A stretch of 64,000 nt of DNA from Vandammella animalimorsus. Its GTDB lineage: Bacteria > Pseudomonadota > Gammaproteobacteria > Burkholderiales > Burkholderiaceae_C. Of the stretch, positions 27,185 through 37,528 are shown piece after piece (the first letter of the stretch is position 1; every line of letters begins with the position of its first letter). The stretch lies in assembly GCF_002285285.1 (NCBI RefSeq), contig NZ_NSJF01000002.1, positions 310,001 to 374,000 of the forward strand. Direction: 5' to 3'. Made by a program: the position numbers and the translations under genes. The notes beneath the pieces were generated by a model. That model made no database searches and was not told where the DNA came from. It saw only the letters and a program-made list of their open reading frames with translations.

Positions 27185-28876
27185 TCACATGTCCGAGTAG
27201 TTGGGCCCGCCACCGCCTTCCGGGGCCACCCAGACGATGTTTTGCGTCGGATCCTTGATGTCGCAGGTTTTGCAGTGCACGCAGTTCTGCGCGTTGATCT
27301 GCAGGCGCTTGCCGTCCTCGCTGGCAGCGTCGTCCACGAATTCGTACACGCCTGCCGGGCAGTAGCGCGACTCGGGGCCACCAAACTTGCGCAGGTTGAT
27401 CTCGATGGGCACGCTTGGGTCCTTGAGCGTCAAGTGCGCGGGCTGGTCCTCGCCGTGGTTGGTGTTGCTGATGAACACGCTGGAGAGACGATCAAAGGTG
27501 ATCGTGCCATCGGGCTTGGGGTAGTCGATCTTGGCGCACTCAGCCGCTGGCTTGAGGAAGCTGTGGTCGGGCGCGGGGTTCTTCAGCGTCCAGGGCGGCA
27601 CCTTCACGCCCAGCTTGGGCAGCAGCCAGTGCTCGACCCCGGCCATCAGCATGCCGATGGTGCGGCCCTTCTTGAACCAAGGCTTGAAGTTGCTGGCCGC
27701 CTTGAGTTCTTGGTACAGCCAGCTTTTCTCGAAGGCCTCAGGGTAGGCAGTGAGTTCATCGCGCTGGCGGCCGGCGGCAATGGCGTCGAACAGCGCATCG
27801 GCCACCAGCATCCCGCTCTTGATGGCCGCGTGGCTGCCCTTGATGCGGCTGGCGTTGAGGTAGCCGGCGTTGCAGCCCACCAAAGCGCCGCCGGGGAAGA
27901 TGGTCTTGGGCAGGCTGGGGATGCCGCCATTGTTGATGGCGCGCGCGCCGTAGCCCAGGCGCTTGCCGCCCTCGATGTGCTTGAGGATGGCAGGGTGCTT
28001 TTTCCAGCGCTGCATTTCCTCGAACGGGCTCAGCCAGGGGTTCTTGTAGTCCAGCCCGACGACAAAGCCCAGCGTGACCTTGTTGCCCTCCATGTGGTAG
28101 AGGAAGCCGCCGCCGAAGGTGTCCTTGTCCATCGGCCAGCCGGCGGTGTGCACCACCAGGCCGGGCTGGGCTTTCTCAGCGGGGATTTCCCACAGCTCCT
28201 TGATGCCGATGCCAAAGCTCTGCGGGGCCTTGCCCTCCTGCAGGTTAAAGCGCGCCAGCAGCTGGCGGCCGAGCTGGCCGCGCGCGCCTTCGGCAAACAC
28301 GGTGTACTTGGCGTGCAGCTCCATGCCCAGCTGGAATTCGCCGGTGGGCTCGCCATCTTTGCCGATGCCCATGTTGCCCGTGGCAATGCCCTTGACGGCG
28401 CCATTTTCGTCGTAGAGCACCTCGGTGGCGGCAAAGCCGGGGAAGATCTCCACGCCCAGGGCCTCGGCTTGCTGGGCCAGCCAGCGCACCACATTGCCCA
28501 GGCTGATGACGTAGTTGCCTTCGTTGTGGAAGTTGTTCGGCACCAGCGCGGCCGGGGTCTTGGTGGCGCCGGTCTCGCTCAGCAGCAGCACCTCGTCGGC
28601 GCTGACGGGCTGGTTCAGCGGCGCGCCTTTTTCTTTCCAGTCGGGGATCAGCTCGCTCAGCGCAATCGGGTCCATCACGGCGCCGGAGAGAATGTGGGCG
28701 CCGGGCTCGGAGCCTTTCTCCAGCACCACGACGTTGAGCTCCTGCTCCTTAGCTGCCGCCAGCTGCTTGAGGCGGATCGCAGTGGCTAGGCCGGCGGGCC
28801 CGCCGCCGACGATCACCACGTCGTATTCCATCGATTCTCGCGGGCCGTACTGGGCAAGGATTTCTTCGTTGGTCAT
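27185..28876 (-). CDS. Electron transfer flavoprotein-ubiquinone oxidoreductase
   Basis: The 563-residue protein starts with an FAD-binding Rossmann motif VVIVGGGPAGLATA near residue 20 and contains SGAVMDP and the membrane-associating/ubiquinone region in the middle. It ends with a [4Fe-4S] domain: one cysteine in RYCPAGVYEF and three in NCVHCKTCDIKDP. It passes electrons from reduced ETF to ubiquinone, connecting acyl-CoA dehydrogenases, such as the one at 3562, to the respiratory chain. Length is normal for the family. A palindromic terminator lies directly after the stop. Confidence 0.95.
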   Translation of the reverse strand: MTNEEILAQYGPRESMEYDVVIVGGGPAGLATAIRLKQLAAAKEQELNVVVLEKGSEPGAHILSGAVMDPIALSELIPDWKEKGAPLNQPVSADEVLLLSETGATKTPAALVPNNFHNEGNYVISLGNVVRWLAQQAEALGVEIFPGFAATEVLYDENGAVKGIATGNMGIGKDGEPTGEFQLGMELHAKYTVFAEGARGQLGRQLLARFNLQEGKAPQSFGIGIKELWEIPAEKAQPGLVVHTAGWPMDKDTFGGGFLYHMEGNKVTLGFVVGLDYKNPWLSPFEEMQRWKKHPAILKHIEGGKRLGYGARAINNGGIPSLPKTIFPGGALVGCNAGYLNASRIKGSHAAIKSGMLVADALFDAIAAGRQRDELTAYPEAFEKSWLYQELKAASNFKPWFKKGRTIGMLMAGVEHWLLPKLGVKVPPWTLKNPAPDHSFLKPAAECAKIDYPKPDGTITFDRLSSVFISNTNHGEDQPAHLTLKDPSVPIEINLRKFGGPESRYCPAGVYEFVDDAASEDGKRLQINAQNCVHCKTCDIKDPTQNIVWVAPEGGGGPNYSDM

Positions 28877-29235
28877 GCTCGATTCCTGTGGGGGCGGGCC
28901 GGCTGCGCCGGACTTGTGGGAGGCTTATTTGAGAGCCTGCGCACGAACTCGACTCGGGGCGGCAAGAGGCGCGGCATCGGGCGGTTTGCGGCGTTGTCAA
29001 TCCTCGCATCCCATCCTAGACCGCCTCTTGCCCACTCGCGCCCAGATCGCGCACGGGTTCTGAGAAACCATGTCCGGCTGGTGACGCACATCGGGGCAGG
29101 CAGAGGCCGACAATGCGCAACCGCCGCCAGAGTGCAGAGACCGGCGGCGGGCGGCACAGTTCGGGTGCCAATGATACAAGCAACCTCAGCGCTGCCAGGG
29201 CGTGCAGGCCCTGGCAGCGGCACATGGAGAACGAC
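28877..29235. other. Divergent intergenic region between ETF-QO and SDR genes
   Basis: This 359-base gap must carry both promoters. No convincing -35/-10 pair was found by eye. The only clear structure is the hairpin at 29191-29220, listed separately. Short open frames here look like chance in GC-rich DNA. Confidence 0.5.
29191..29220 (+). promoter_or_regulatory. Perfect 12-bp hairpin in the SDR leader
   Basis: CGCTGCCAGGGC and GCCCTGGCAGCG are perfect complements around a 6-base GTGCAG loop, ending 5 bases before the ribosome-binding site at 29226. No T-run follows. It may be an operator or a translational control hairpin. Confidence 0.6.
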
Positions 29236-30015
29236 ATGGCATACACCATCGATTTGGCGGGCCGCGTGGCCTTGGTGACAGGCGCATCCAGCGGGCTGGG
29301 CAGCCGTTTCGCACAAACGCTGGCTGCGGCCGGCGCCACCGTTGTGCTGGCCAGCCGCCGCCGCGACGCGCTGCAGGCGGTGCAAGAGCGCATCACACAG
29401 GCCGGCGGGCGCGCCTTCATCACGGCCATGGACGTGACCGACCCGGCCAGCATCGAGGCGGCGCTGGCCGATGCCCAGGCCCAGGCCGGGCCGATCGACA
29501 TCCTGGTCAACAACTCGGGCGTGAGCACCACGCAAAAGCTGCAGGACGTCACGCCGCAGGACTGGGATTTCGTGCTGGACACCAACCTCAAGGGCGCCTT
29601 CTTCGTCGCCCAGGGCGTGGCGCGGCAGATGATCGCGCGCGCCCAGGCCGGCGGCGGCGCGCTGCAGGGCGCGCGCATCATCAACGTGGCCTCGATGGCG
29701 GGCCTGCGCGTGCTGCCCATGATCGGCATCTACGCCGTCAGCAAGGCCGGCGTGGTGCAGATGACCCGAGCCATGGCGCTGGAGTGGGGCCGCTTTGGCA
29801 TCAACGTCAACGCGCTGTGCCCAGGCTACATCGAGACCGAGATCAACCGCGCGCACTTCCAGACCGAGGCGGGCAAGAAACTCATCCAGATGCTGCCGCG
29901 CAAAAAAGTCGGCCAGCCCGAGGATCTGGACGGACTGATCGTGCTGCTGGCCAGCGGCGCCAGCCATTTCGTCAACGGCGCCGTCATTGCCGCCGACGAT
30001 GGCTTCGGGGTTTGA
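29236..30015 (+). CDS. Short-chain dehydrogenase/reductase
   Basis: This 259-residue classical SDR has TGASSGLG near residue 15, an NNSG motif (serine instead of the usual alanine), a catalytic serine in NVASMAG and YAVSKAG with the catalytic Tyr and Lys. The C-terminal segment GAVIAADDGFGV is complete. The substrate cannot be told; a close family role as a 3-oxoacyl-type reductase is possible. GGAG at 29226-29229 fixes ATG 29236 rather than 29224. A strong hairpin just upstream may control its expression. Confidence 0.85.
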   Translation: MAYTIDLAGRVALVTGASSGLGSRFAQTLAAAGATVVLASRRRDALQAVQERITQAGGRAFITAMDVTDPASIEAALADAQAQAGPIDILVNNSGVSTTQKLQDVTPQDWDFVLDTNLKGAFFVAQGVARQMIARAQAGGGALQGARIINVASMAGLRVLPMIGIYAVSKAGVVQMTRAMALEWGRFGINVNALCPGYIETEINRAHFQTEAGKKLIQMLPRKKVGQPEDLDGLIVLLASGASHFVNGAVIAADDGFGV

Positions 30016-30089
30016 CCGGCTTGCAGGCCGCTGGCTGCGGGCGGCAGAATCTGCCGCTTTGAACAAGTTCTGAACGATCAGGAGACACC

Positions 30090-30983
30090 ATGAAGCACAC
30101 GACGACGATGCGGCGCGCAGCCGCCGTCTGGCTGGCCGCAGCCGCGCTGGGGGCCGTGGGCAGCGCGCAGGCGCAGTGCCTGGACGACGCACAGATCCAG
30201 GCCTGGGTGACAGGCTATCTGGAGAAAACCCCGGTGGACAACCCGCCGGGCGATCTGAGCGCTGCCGATGGCGCTTGCACGCGCGCCAAGTTCAATGCCG
30301 CATTGGCGCAGCGCCTGGGCAAGGTCGTGGGCTACAAGGCCGGGCTGACCAACCCGGCGGTGCAAAAGCGCTTCAACACCGACCAGCCCGTGTGGGGCAA
30401 GCTCTACGAAGGCATGCTGCTGCCCAATGGCGCGACGGTGCCGGCCCGCTTTGGCGCCCGGCCGCTGTTCGAGGCCGACCTGCTGCTGCGCGTGGCTGAC
30501 CCGGCGGCGCTCAAGCAGGCGCGCACGCCTGAACAGGCGCTGGCCGCCATGGACCAGGTCATCCCCTTCATGGAGCTGCCAGACCTGCTGGTGCAGGCCC
30601 CGCCCAAGCTCAATGGCGCGGGCGTGAGCGCCATCAACGTCGGCGCCCGTCTGGGCGTGGCTGGCGAGCCGCTGGCCGTGCCGCAGGACGAGGCCGGCCG
30701 CACCGCGCTGCTGCAACAGCTCAGGGACATGGAAGTCACCCTCAGCGATGCGCAGGGCAAAGAGCTCGGGCGCGGCAAGGGCAGCGATGTGCTGGAGCAT
30801 CCGCTCAATGCCGTGCTCTGGCTGGTGCAGGCCCTGGGCGCTGAGGGCATCGAACTCAAGCAGGGTGACGTGCTCAGCGTCGGCTCGTTCTCGCCGCTGC
30901 TGCCGCCTGCGGCCGGGCAAAGCGCCGAGCTGCGCTACGAGGGCTTGGCCGGCGCCCAGCCGGTGCGCGTGCGCTTCGAGTGA
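30090..30983 (+). CDS. Exported MhpD-like (2-keto-4-pentenoate hydratase family) protein
   Basis: The 297-residue protein begins with a standard signal peptide (RRAAAVWLAAAALGAVGSAQA, split here by description: basic start, hydrophobic core, AQA cleavage site near residue 28). A fumarylacetoacetate hydrolase/MhpD-like domain follows, with VVGYKAGLTNPAVQ, FEADLLLRV and FMELPDLLV. Cytoplasmic MhpD enzymes hydrate 2-hydroxypentadienoates using a divalent metal. Here the export signal implies a periplasmic location, so a catabolic role in the meta-cleavage pathway is doubtful. AGGAG precedes the start. Function unknown. Confidence 0.78.
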   Translation: MKHTTTMRRAAAVWLAAAALGAVGSAQAQCLDDAQIQAWVTGYLEKTPVDNPPGDLSAADGACTRAKFNAALAQRLGKVVGYKAGLTNPAVQKRFNTDQPVWGKLYEGMLLPNGATVPARFGARPLFEADLLLRVADPAALKQARTPEQALAAMDQVIPFMELPDLLVQAPPKLNGAGVSAINVGARLGVAGEPLAVPQDEAGRTALLQQLRDMEVTLSDAQGKELGRGKGSDVLEHPLNAVLWLVQALGAEGIELKQGDVLSVGSFSPLLPPAAGQSAELRYEGLAGAQPVRVRFE

Positions 30984-31064
30984 ACGGGCTTGCCCAGCCC
31001 GGCCAGACTGGCCAGCGCGCCAGTGCCCGGCCATTCCCATGGCGCTGGCGGCGCTTTGCTTGGC

Positions 31065-31736
31065 TCAGGCCGCCTGGGCCGTGCGCCCCACAGCCAGCAG
31101 GCTGGCGCCCATGGCCATGAGCACGCCGCCGAAGACGCGGTTTTGCACGCGCCGCGCGCGTGGCGTGCGCAGCAGCGCGCGCAGGCGCGAGGCCAGGAAC
31201 GCATAGCCGTGCATCACCACCACGTCCACCGCCAGCGTGGTGATCAGCAGGATCAGCAGTTGCAGCACCAACGGGCGCTGGGGGTCGATGAACTGCGGCA
31301 GCACGGCCACCATGAAAACGATGCCTTTGGGGTTGGTGGCGTTGGTCAGCGCGCCGGTCAGCAGGCGCTGGCGTACGGACGGATGCGCGGGCAGGTGCGG
31401 CGCATGTGCGGCGCCCGCCGTGCCTGCGGCGTCCAGCGGGCTGCCCACGTGCGCTGGCGCACGCCATTGCTTGAGGCCCAGCCAGCATAGGTAGAGCGCA
31501 CCGGCCACCTTCACCACCCAGAATGCCGTGCCAGAGGCCAGCAACACCGCGCCCACGCCCACCCCGGCCACCAGCAAGATGAAGGCCAGCCCAATCTGCA
31601 AACCCCAAATGGTGGCCGAGGCCTGGCGCACGCCATAGGCCAGCCCGTGGCTCATGGACAGCACCGCGCCAGAGCCGGGCGACAGCGCGATCAGCCAAGT
31701 GGCGGCAAAGTAGGCCAGCCAGAGATGAAAGTCCAT
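31065..31736 (-). CDS. LysE-family amino acid/metabolite exporter
   Basis: This 223-residue inner-membrane protein has about six hydrophobic segments. It begins with the LysE/RhtB signature region (LIALSPGSGAVLSMSHGLAYG) and contains TNATNPKGIVFM near the middle, both typical of RhtB-type exporters. The family exports amino acids such as homoserine, threonine or lysine; the substrate here is unknown. A His- and Pro-rich linker (AHAPHLPAHPS) sits in the cytoplasmic loop. The start at 31736 gives the normal N-terminus. Confidence 0.87.
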   Translation of the reverse strand: MDFHLWLAYFAATWLIALSPGSGAVLSMSHGLAYGVRQASATIWGLQIGLAFILLVAGVGVGAVLLASGTAFWVVKVAGALYLCWLGLKQWRAPAHVGSPLDAAGTAGAAHAPHLPAHPSVRQRLLTGALTNATNPKGIVFMVAVLPQFIDPQRPLVLQLLILLITTLAVDVVVMHGYAFLASRLRALLRTPRARRVQNRVFGGVLMAMGASLLAVGRTAQAA

Positions 31737-31841
31737 GGTTCGATTTCCGTTGTTTTCAAAGGCGTTGAAGATACCGCGCGGCAGGTGGTGCACCGGGCGT
31801 GCGTGCATGTGCGTTTTGAGTGGATTTTGCGCTGCCCCTGG

Positions 31842-32614
<773 letters not shown>

Positions 32615-32615
<1 letters not shown>

Positions 32616-33859
32616 CAGGTTTTGATGGCCTGCACCGGCTCCAGCCGACTGGCGCGCCGCGCCGGCCACCAGGCGCCTGCCAAGCCGATGAGCACAGCCC
32701 CGGCCACGGTGGCGGCCATGGTGGGCAGGCCCAGGCGCACGTCGGCAAAAATGCTCTCGGGCGCCATGCGCCCCAGGCCCATCAGCAGCGCCAGCGCCAG
32801 CAGCAGGCCCAGGGCCGAGCCGGCCAGCCCCAGCAGGCCGCCCTGCAGCAAAAAAATGGCCTGGATTTGCCGCTGCGCCGCACCCATGGCGCGCAGGATG
32901 CCGATCTCCTTTTGCTTTTGCACGGCCGAGACCACCAGCACGCTGGCAATGCCCAGCGCCACGACCAGCACGGTGAAGCTGCTGATGACGCGGTTGGAGG
33001 CCGCCTGGCTGCGCAGCGCCTTGAGCAGTTGGGCGTTGGTGTCCATCCAGCTCTCGGCCTGCAGGCCGCTGCGCGCGGCCAGCCGCTGGGCGATGTGCTT
33101 GGCGGCAAACAGCTCGTGCACGGCAATCTCGATGGTGGAGGCGCCGCCGGCCAGATCCAGCAGGTTCTGCGCCAGCGTCATGGTGGTGAACACCCAACGG
33201 CGGTTCAGGTCGCGCGTGCCGATGTCGAACAGGCCAGCGATCTGCAGGGTTTCGCTGCGGCCTTCGGCCGTGCGCAGAAAAATTTTGTCGCCCACGCTGG
33301 CGCCCAGATCCTCAGCCAAGTCGATGCCGATGATGGCCTGGTTGCCGCTGAGTGCGAATTGGCCCTGCACCATGTATTCGTGCATCTTGACGATGTTCAG
33401 ATAGCGCTGGGGCTGCATGCCCAGCACGGCCACCGATTTGCTGGCGCGGCCGCGCACGGCAAAGGCCGGGCCGCTGACCAGCGCCGAGACTGCGCGCACG
33501 CCATCCATCTGCTCGGCCAGCGCCAGCATGGACTGCCACTGGTCGATGGCGCGCAGGCGCTGCGGTCGTGGCTCGATGATGGCGGCGGCGTCGCCCGTGC
33601 TGGCGCGCACGTTGCGCTCCTCCAGCGGGCGCATGACGATGTGCGCCTGGTTGCCCAGCACGCGCGCAATGGTGCTGCGCTGCAGTTCGCCAATCAGCTC
33701 GGCCAGGAACACGACCACCGCCACGCCGATGGTGATGCCCGCCAACACCAGCGCGGTTTGCACGCGCCCCTCGCGCAGAAAGCGCAGCGCCACCATCCAG
33801 ACGAAGGGCAGGCGCTGGCGATGGGGCCGCTGCGGCGGTGTGGCGAGGGCGCTGCTCAT
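32615..33859 (-). CDS. MacB/LolC-type ABC exporter permease (FtsX-like)
   Basis: This 414-residue protein has one N-terminal membrane segment (near residues 30-50), a large periplasmic domain of about 220 residues and three C-terminal membrane segments, with the FtsX signature GILRAMGAAQRQIQAIFLLQ. This is the MacB/LolC mechanotransmission architecture without a fused ATPase. It would drive substrate extrusion through the periplasmic adaptor encoded upstream. The start overlaps the adaptor stop (ATGA) and the stop overlaps the ATPase start, so all three are translationally coupled. Confidence 0.88.
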
Positions 33860-35076
33860 GGTGCGACGCGCTCGCCGGATGGGCTGCGCACGGCGGCGCG
33901 CTGGCCCTCGCGCAGCGCCGCGTTGGGGTAGAGAACCCAATCGCCCGCCTGCAGGCCGGCGCTGACCTCGACCTGTCCGATGCCCTGGATGCCCAGCGTC
34001 ACCGGCGTGCGCTGGGCGCGGCCTTGCTGCAGACGCCAGACCCAGTGCGCCTGGTCGCTGTGTTGCACGGCATCGGCTGGCAGGATCAAGGCGTTGGGCC
34101 GCTGCCTGGCCAGCAGCTCGACCGAAACGCTCATGTCCGGGCGCAGAAAGGGCGGTGGCTGTGGCACATGCAGCCGCAAGCCAACTGTGCCGCGCAGCGC
34201 ATCGATGCCCGGTGCAATGTGCTCCAGCTCGGCGGCAAAGCCCTGGCCCGGATAGGCGTCGGCCACGGCCTGCGCGGCCATGCCCAGCTGCAGCAGGGCA
34301 AGGTTTTTCTCATCGACGCTGGCTTCGATGCGGGTCTGGCCTGTCTGCGCCAGCTCCAGCAGCGTGCGGCCGGCCTGTACCACGTCACCGGGCTCAACCT
34401 GGCGTGCCAGCACCAGCGCATCTGCAGGCGCGCGGATGTCCAGCGACTGGCGCTGTGCCTGCGCCTGTTGCAGCTGGGCCTGGGCCTGCTGCAGCCGTGC
34501 CTGGGCCAGCGCCTGTTGCGTGCCCCCAGCCTGCCGCGCCGCGTGCTGGGCCTGGGCGCTGCGCAGCTGTGCCTGCGCGGCCGCCAGTGCGTTGCCGGCC
34601 GCATCGAGGTGGGCCTGGGCCAGAAAGCCCTGCGCCACCAGCGCCTGGGTGCGCTCATGCTCGCGCCGCGCCAGTTGCAGTGCAGCCTGCGCCTGCTGCA
34701 GCGCCTGGGCGCTGACAGGGGCATCGACCAGCTGCAGATTGCGCAGTTGCAGCTGGGCCTGGGCCAGCTCGGCCTGGGCCTTGTGAACCTGGGCCTCGGC
34801 TTCGTGCGCGCGCAATCGCAGCAGCAGCTCGCCAGCGGCCACCTGCTGACCCTCGCGCACCAGCACCTGCGCAACGGTGCCAACGGTCTCACTGCCGAGA
34901 GTCAGGCGCGCGGCGCTGTCCACGCGGCCAGTGGCGACCACAGTCTGCCGCAGCGGCCCTTGGCGCACTTGCACGGCATCGAACACGGGCACGTGCGCCC
35001 ACCACCAGAGCGCGGCGGCAGCGCACATGCCCAGCAGGAGCAGGGCGATCAACCAGCGGCGGCGTTTCGGGGTCAT
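33856..35076 (-). CDS. HlyD/MacA-type periplasmic adaptor protein
   Basis: The 406-residue protein has an N-terminal membrane anchor (residues 7-26), a lipoyl-like half starting near VVATGRVDSAARLTL, and a long Ala/Gln/Leu-rich coiled-coil hairpin around residues 95-210. The second lipoyl half and a beta-barrel with ALILPADAVQ follow. This is the membrane-fusion protein of a tripartite ABC exporter with the downstream permease and ATPase. No outer-membrane TolC gene is adjacent, so it would use one encoded elsewhere. Substrate unknown; macrolide-type or peptide export is possible. Confidence 0.88.
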   Translation of the reverse strand: MTPKRRRWLIALLLLGMCAAAALWWWAHVPVFDAVQVRQGPLRQTVVATGRVDSAARLTLGSETVGTVAQVLVREGQQVAAGELLLRLRAHEAEAQVHKAQAELAQAQLQLRNLQLVDAPVSAQALQQAQAALQLARREHERTQALVAQGFLAQAHLDAAGNALAAAQAQLRSAQAQHAARQAGGTQQALAQARLQQAQAQLQQAQAQRQSLDIRAPADALVLARQVEPGDVVQAGRTLLELAQTGQTRIEASVDEKNLALLQLGMAAQAVADAYPGQGFAAELEHIAPGIDALRGTVGLRLHVPQPPPFLRPDMSVSVELLARQRPNALILPADAVQHSDQAHWVWRLQQGRAQRTPVTLGIQGIGQVEVSAGLQAGDWVLYPNAALREGQRAAVRSPSGERVAP

Positions 35077-35101
35077 GGTGCCGGGGCTTTGGTGGGCGCG
35101 C

Positions 35102-37141
35102 TCAGCTGGCGCTGCCCAGGGTCAGCAGTTCGGCGCCGTCCATGACTTGGTCGCCAGGGGCGAACAGCAGCTCGGCCACCACGCCGTCGCGCGGGGCGAC
35201 GATGGTGTGCTCCATCTTCATGGCCTCCATCACGGCCAGCGGCTGGCCTTTCTTGACCTTGTCGCCGGGTTGCACGGCGAAGGAGACGACTTTGCCGGGC
35301 ATGGGCGCTGCCAGGCCGCCGCCTTCGCCTTCGCCTTCGCTCTGGCTCAGCGGGTCGATCCAGGTGATGCTGTCGTGGCCGCGCGCGGCAAAGACTTCGA
35401 CGGTGCTGCCGTTGCGGTAGATGGACAGGCGCGCGCTGCGCTCGGCGAATTGCACCTCCAGCGCATCGCTGTCAGGCACTGGGGCGAATTGCACGATGCC
35501 TTCGCGCAGCGGCGCAGCCTTGTAGTCGCCGTGCGGGCGGATGCTCAGGTGCAGGCTGCCGTCGTTGAGGTAGCTGATGGTGGCGTCCAGCTTGGCTTCG
35601 CCCTTGGCAAAGAGGAAGAAGCGCTTGGCCACGCCCCAGCCGCGCCAGCCGTCGCGCTGGGCGAAGGGGTCGCGCTCGGGGCTGGCTTCTTCCTGGTGCA
35701 GCATGCCGGCCACGGCGGCGGCCACGGTGTATTCCACGGGCCAGGCGCTTTGGCCAAAGAGCTGGGCGGCCTCGCGCTGGATCAGGGCGGTGTCGAGCTT
35801 GGCCTGCGCAAAGGATTCGGTTTTGATGGCGCGGCGCAGGAATTGCACGTTGCCCGGCAGGCCAACGATGTGCAGTTGCGAGAGTGCCTCATCCAGCCGC
35901 GCCAGGGCCTGCTCGCGCGTTTCGCCGTGCACGATGAGCTTGGCGATCATGGAGTCGTAGAACGGGCTGATGGCGTCGCCCTCGCGCACGCCGTCGTCCA
36001 CGCGCACTTCGCTGACGGCAAAGCTGCTGGAGGCGGGCTTGCGGTAGATGCGCAGCGTGCCGGTGGCGGGCAGGAAGTCGTTGTCGGGGTTTTCGGCGTT
36101 GATGCGCGCCTCGATGGCGTGGCCGTTGATGCGCAGCTCCTCCTGGCGCTTGGGCAGTGGCTCGCCTGCGGCCACGCGCAGTTGCCATTCGACCAGATCC
36201 AGGCCGGTGATGGCCTCGGTGACGGGGTGCTCGACTTGCAGGCGGGTGTTCATCTCCATGAAGTAGAACTTCATGTCCTCGGGCTTGTCGTAGCCGCCGG
36301 GCTGCTCGACGATGAACTCCACCGTGCCTGCGCCCACGTAACCCACGGCGCGTGCGGCGGCCACGGCGGCCTCGCCCATCTGGCGGCGCAACTCGGGCGT
36401 CATGCCGGGGGCGGGGGCCTCTTCCAGCACCTTCTGGTGGCGGCGCTGCACGGAGCAGTCGCGCTCGAACAGGTACACCACGTTGCCTTGCGTGTCGCCA
36501 AAGACCTGAATTTCGATGTGGCGCGGGCGCTGCACGTATTTCTCGACCAGCACGTTGTCGTCGCCAAAGCTATTGATGGCCTCGCGCTTGCACGATTGCA
36601 GCGCGGCGGCGAAGTCTTCGGCCTTCTCGACGATGCGCATGCCCTTGCCGCCGCCGCCAGCGCTGGCTTTGATGAGCACGGGGTAGCCGATGCGGTCGGC
36701 CTCGCGCTGCAGCAGGGTTTCGTCCTGGTCCGTGCCGTGGTAGCCAGGCACCAGCGGCACGCCGGCCTGCTCCATCAGGCGCTTGGATTCGGCCTTCAGC
36801 CCCATGGCCTTGATGGCGCTGGCCGGCGGGCCGATGAAGACCAGGCCGCTCGCGGCGCAGGCCTGGGCGAAGTCCTCGTTCTCGCTCAAAAAGCCATAGC
36901 CGGGGTGGATGGCCTGCGCGCCCGTGGCCTTGGCGGCATCGATGATGCGCTGCCATTGCAGGTAACTTTCCTTGGGCGTGTTGCCGCCCACGTGCACGGC
37001 CTCGTCGCAGACTTGCACGTGCTTGGCCTTAGCATCGGCATCGGAGTACACGGCCACGGTTTGCACGCCCAGGCGGTGGGCAGTGGCGGCGACGCGGCAG
37101 GCAATCTCTCCACGGTTGGCAATCAATATCTTGGTAAACAT
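35102..37141 (-). CDS. liuD: Methylcrotonoyl-CoA carboxylase biotin-containing (alpha) subunit
   Basis: This 679-residue protein contains the biotin carboxylase domain from the N-terminus (FTKILIANRGEIACRV; ATP-grasp glycine loop SAGGGGKGMRI near residue 165; EMNTRLQVEHPVTE near 290). A linker and a C-terminal biotinyl domain follow, with the modified lysine in AMKMEHTI. It carboxylates biotin with ATP and bicarbonate for the carboxyltransferase encoded at 42171. The pairing with a LiuB-type carboxyltransferase and a LiuC-type hydratase favours leucine breakdown over propionyl-CoA carboxylase. The start at 37141 matches the family. Confidence 0.87.
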   Translation of the reverse strand: MFTKILIANRGEIACRVAATAHRLGVQTVAVYSDADAKAKHVQVCDEAVHVGGNTPKESYLQWQRIIDAAKATGAQAIHPGYGFLSENEDFAQACAASGLVFIGPPASAIKAMGLKAESKRLMEQAGVPLVPGYHGTDQDETLLQREADRIGYPVLIKASAGGGGKGMRIVEKAEDFAAALQSCKREAINSFGDDNVLVEKYVQRPRHIEIQVFGDTQGNVVYLFERDCSVQRRHQKVLEEAPAPGMTPELRRQMGEAAVAAARAVGYVGAGTVEFIVEQPGGYDKPEDMKFYFMEMNTRLQVEHPVTEAITGLDLVEWQLRVAAGEPLPKRQEELRINGHAIEARINAENPDNDFLPATGTLRIYRKPASSSFAVSEVRVDDGVREGDAISPFYDSMIAKLIVHGETREQALARLDEALSQLHIVGLPGNVQFLRRAIKTESFAQAKLDTALIQREAAQLFGQSAWPVEYTVAAAVAGMLHQEEASPERDPFAQRDGWRGWGVAKRFFLFAKGEAKLDATISYLNDGSLHLSIRPHGDYKAAPLREGIVQFAPVPDSDALEVQFAERSARLSIYRNGSTVEVFAARGHDSITWIDPLSQSEGEGEGGGLAAPMPGKVVSFAVQPGDKVKKGQPLAVMEAMKMEHTIVAPRDGVVAELLFAPGDQVMDGAELLTLGSAS

Positions 37142-37168
37142 GGTGGTCTCCTCTTGAATGGGGGCGCA

Positions 37169-37528
37169 TCAGGTTTGATGCGACAGGATGTTGATCAGCG
37201 TGCCGACCGGGTCGCGCACGTAAAAGCGTTTCACGCCCCAGCTTTCAACGGCTGGGCCGTATTCGATGCGGTAGTTCATGGTCTGGGCGCGTTCGTAGTA
37301 GCGATCCACATCGTCCACCTCGATCGACAAGGCGGGCACGGCCGTGCCATTGCCGCCTTCGCTGGCCAGACTAAGTTGATTGCGCATGGAGTGGCTGTTG
37401 CCAAGGGTTTGAATCCAGCCGTGGTCCATGAGCAGATTCAGCCCCAGAAAATCAGCATAAAAGCGGCGCATGGCAGCGCTGTGCCCTTCAGGGCAGGAGA
37501 TGTTGTGGACGATGCGTTGTACGGTCAT
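37169..37528 (-). CDS. VOC-family (glyoxalase-fold) protein
   Basis: This 119-residue protein has the two beta-alpha-beta-beta-beta modules of the vicinal oxygen chelate superfamily, starting RIVHNISCPEGHSAAM and ending FYVRDPVGTLINIL. Potential metal ligands include H8 and a C-terminal acidic position, but the full metal set is not certain. VOC proteins include glyoxalases, dioxygenases and resistance proteins, so function cannot be assigned. The stop is 27 bases before liuD and its start overlaps the DUF4126 stop, so it belongs to the same transcription unit. Confidence 0.75.
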   Translation of the reverse strand: MTVQRIVHNISCPEGHSAAMRRFYADFLGLNLLMDHGWIQTLGNSHSMRNQLSLASEGGNGTAVPALSIEVDDVDRYYERAQTMNYRIEYGPAVESWGVKRFYVRDPVGTLINILSHQT

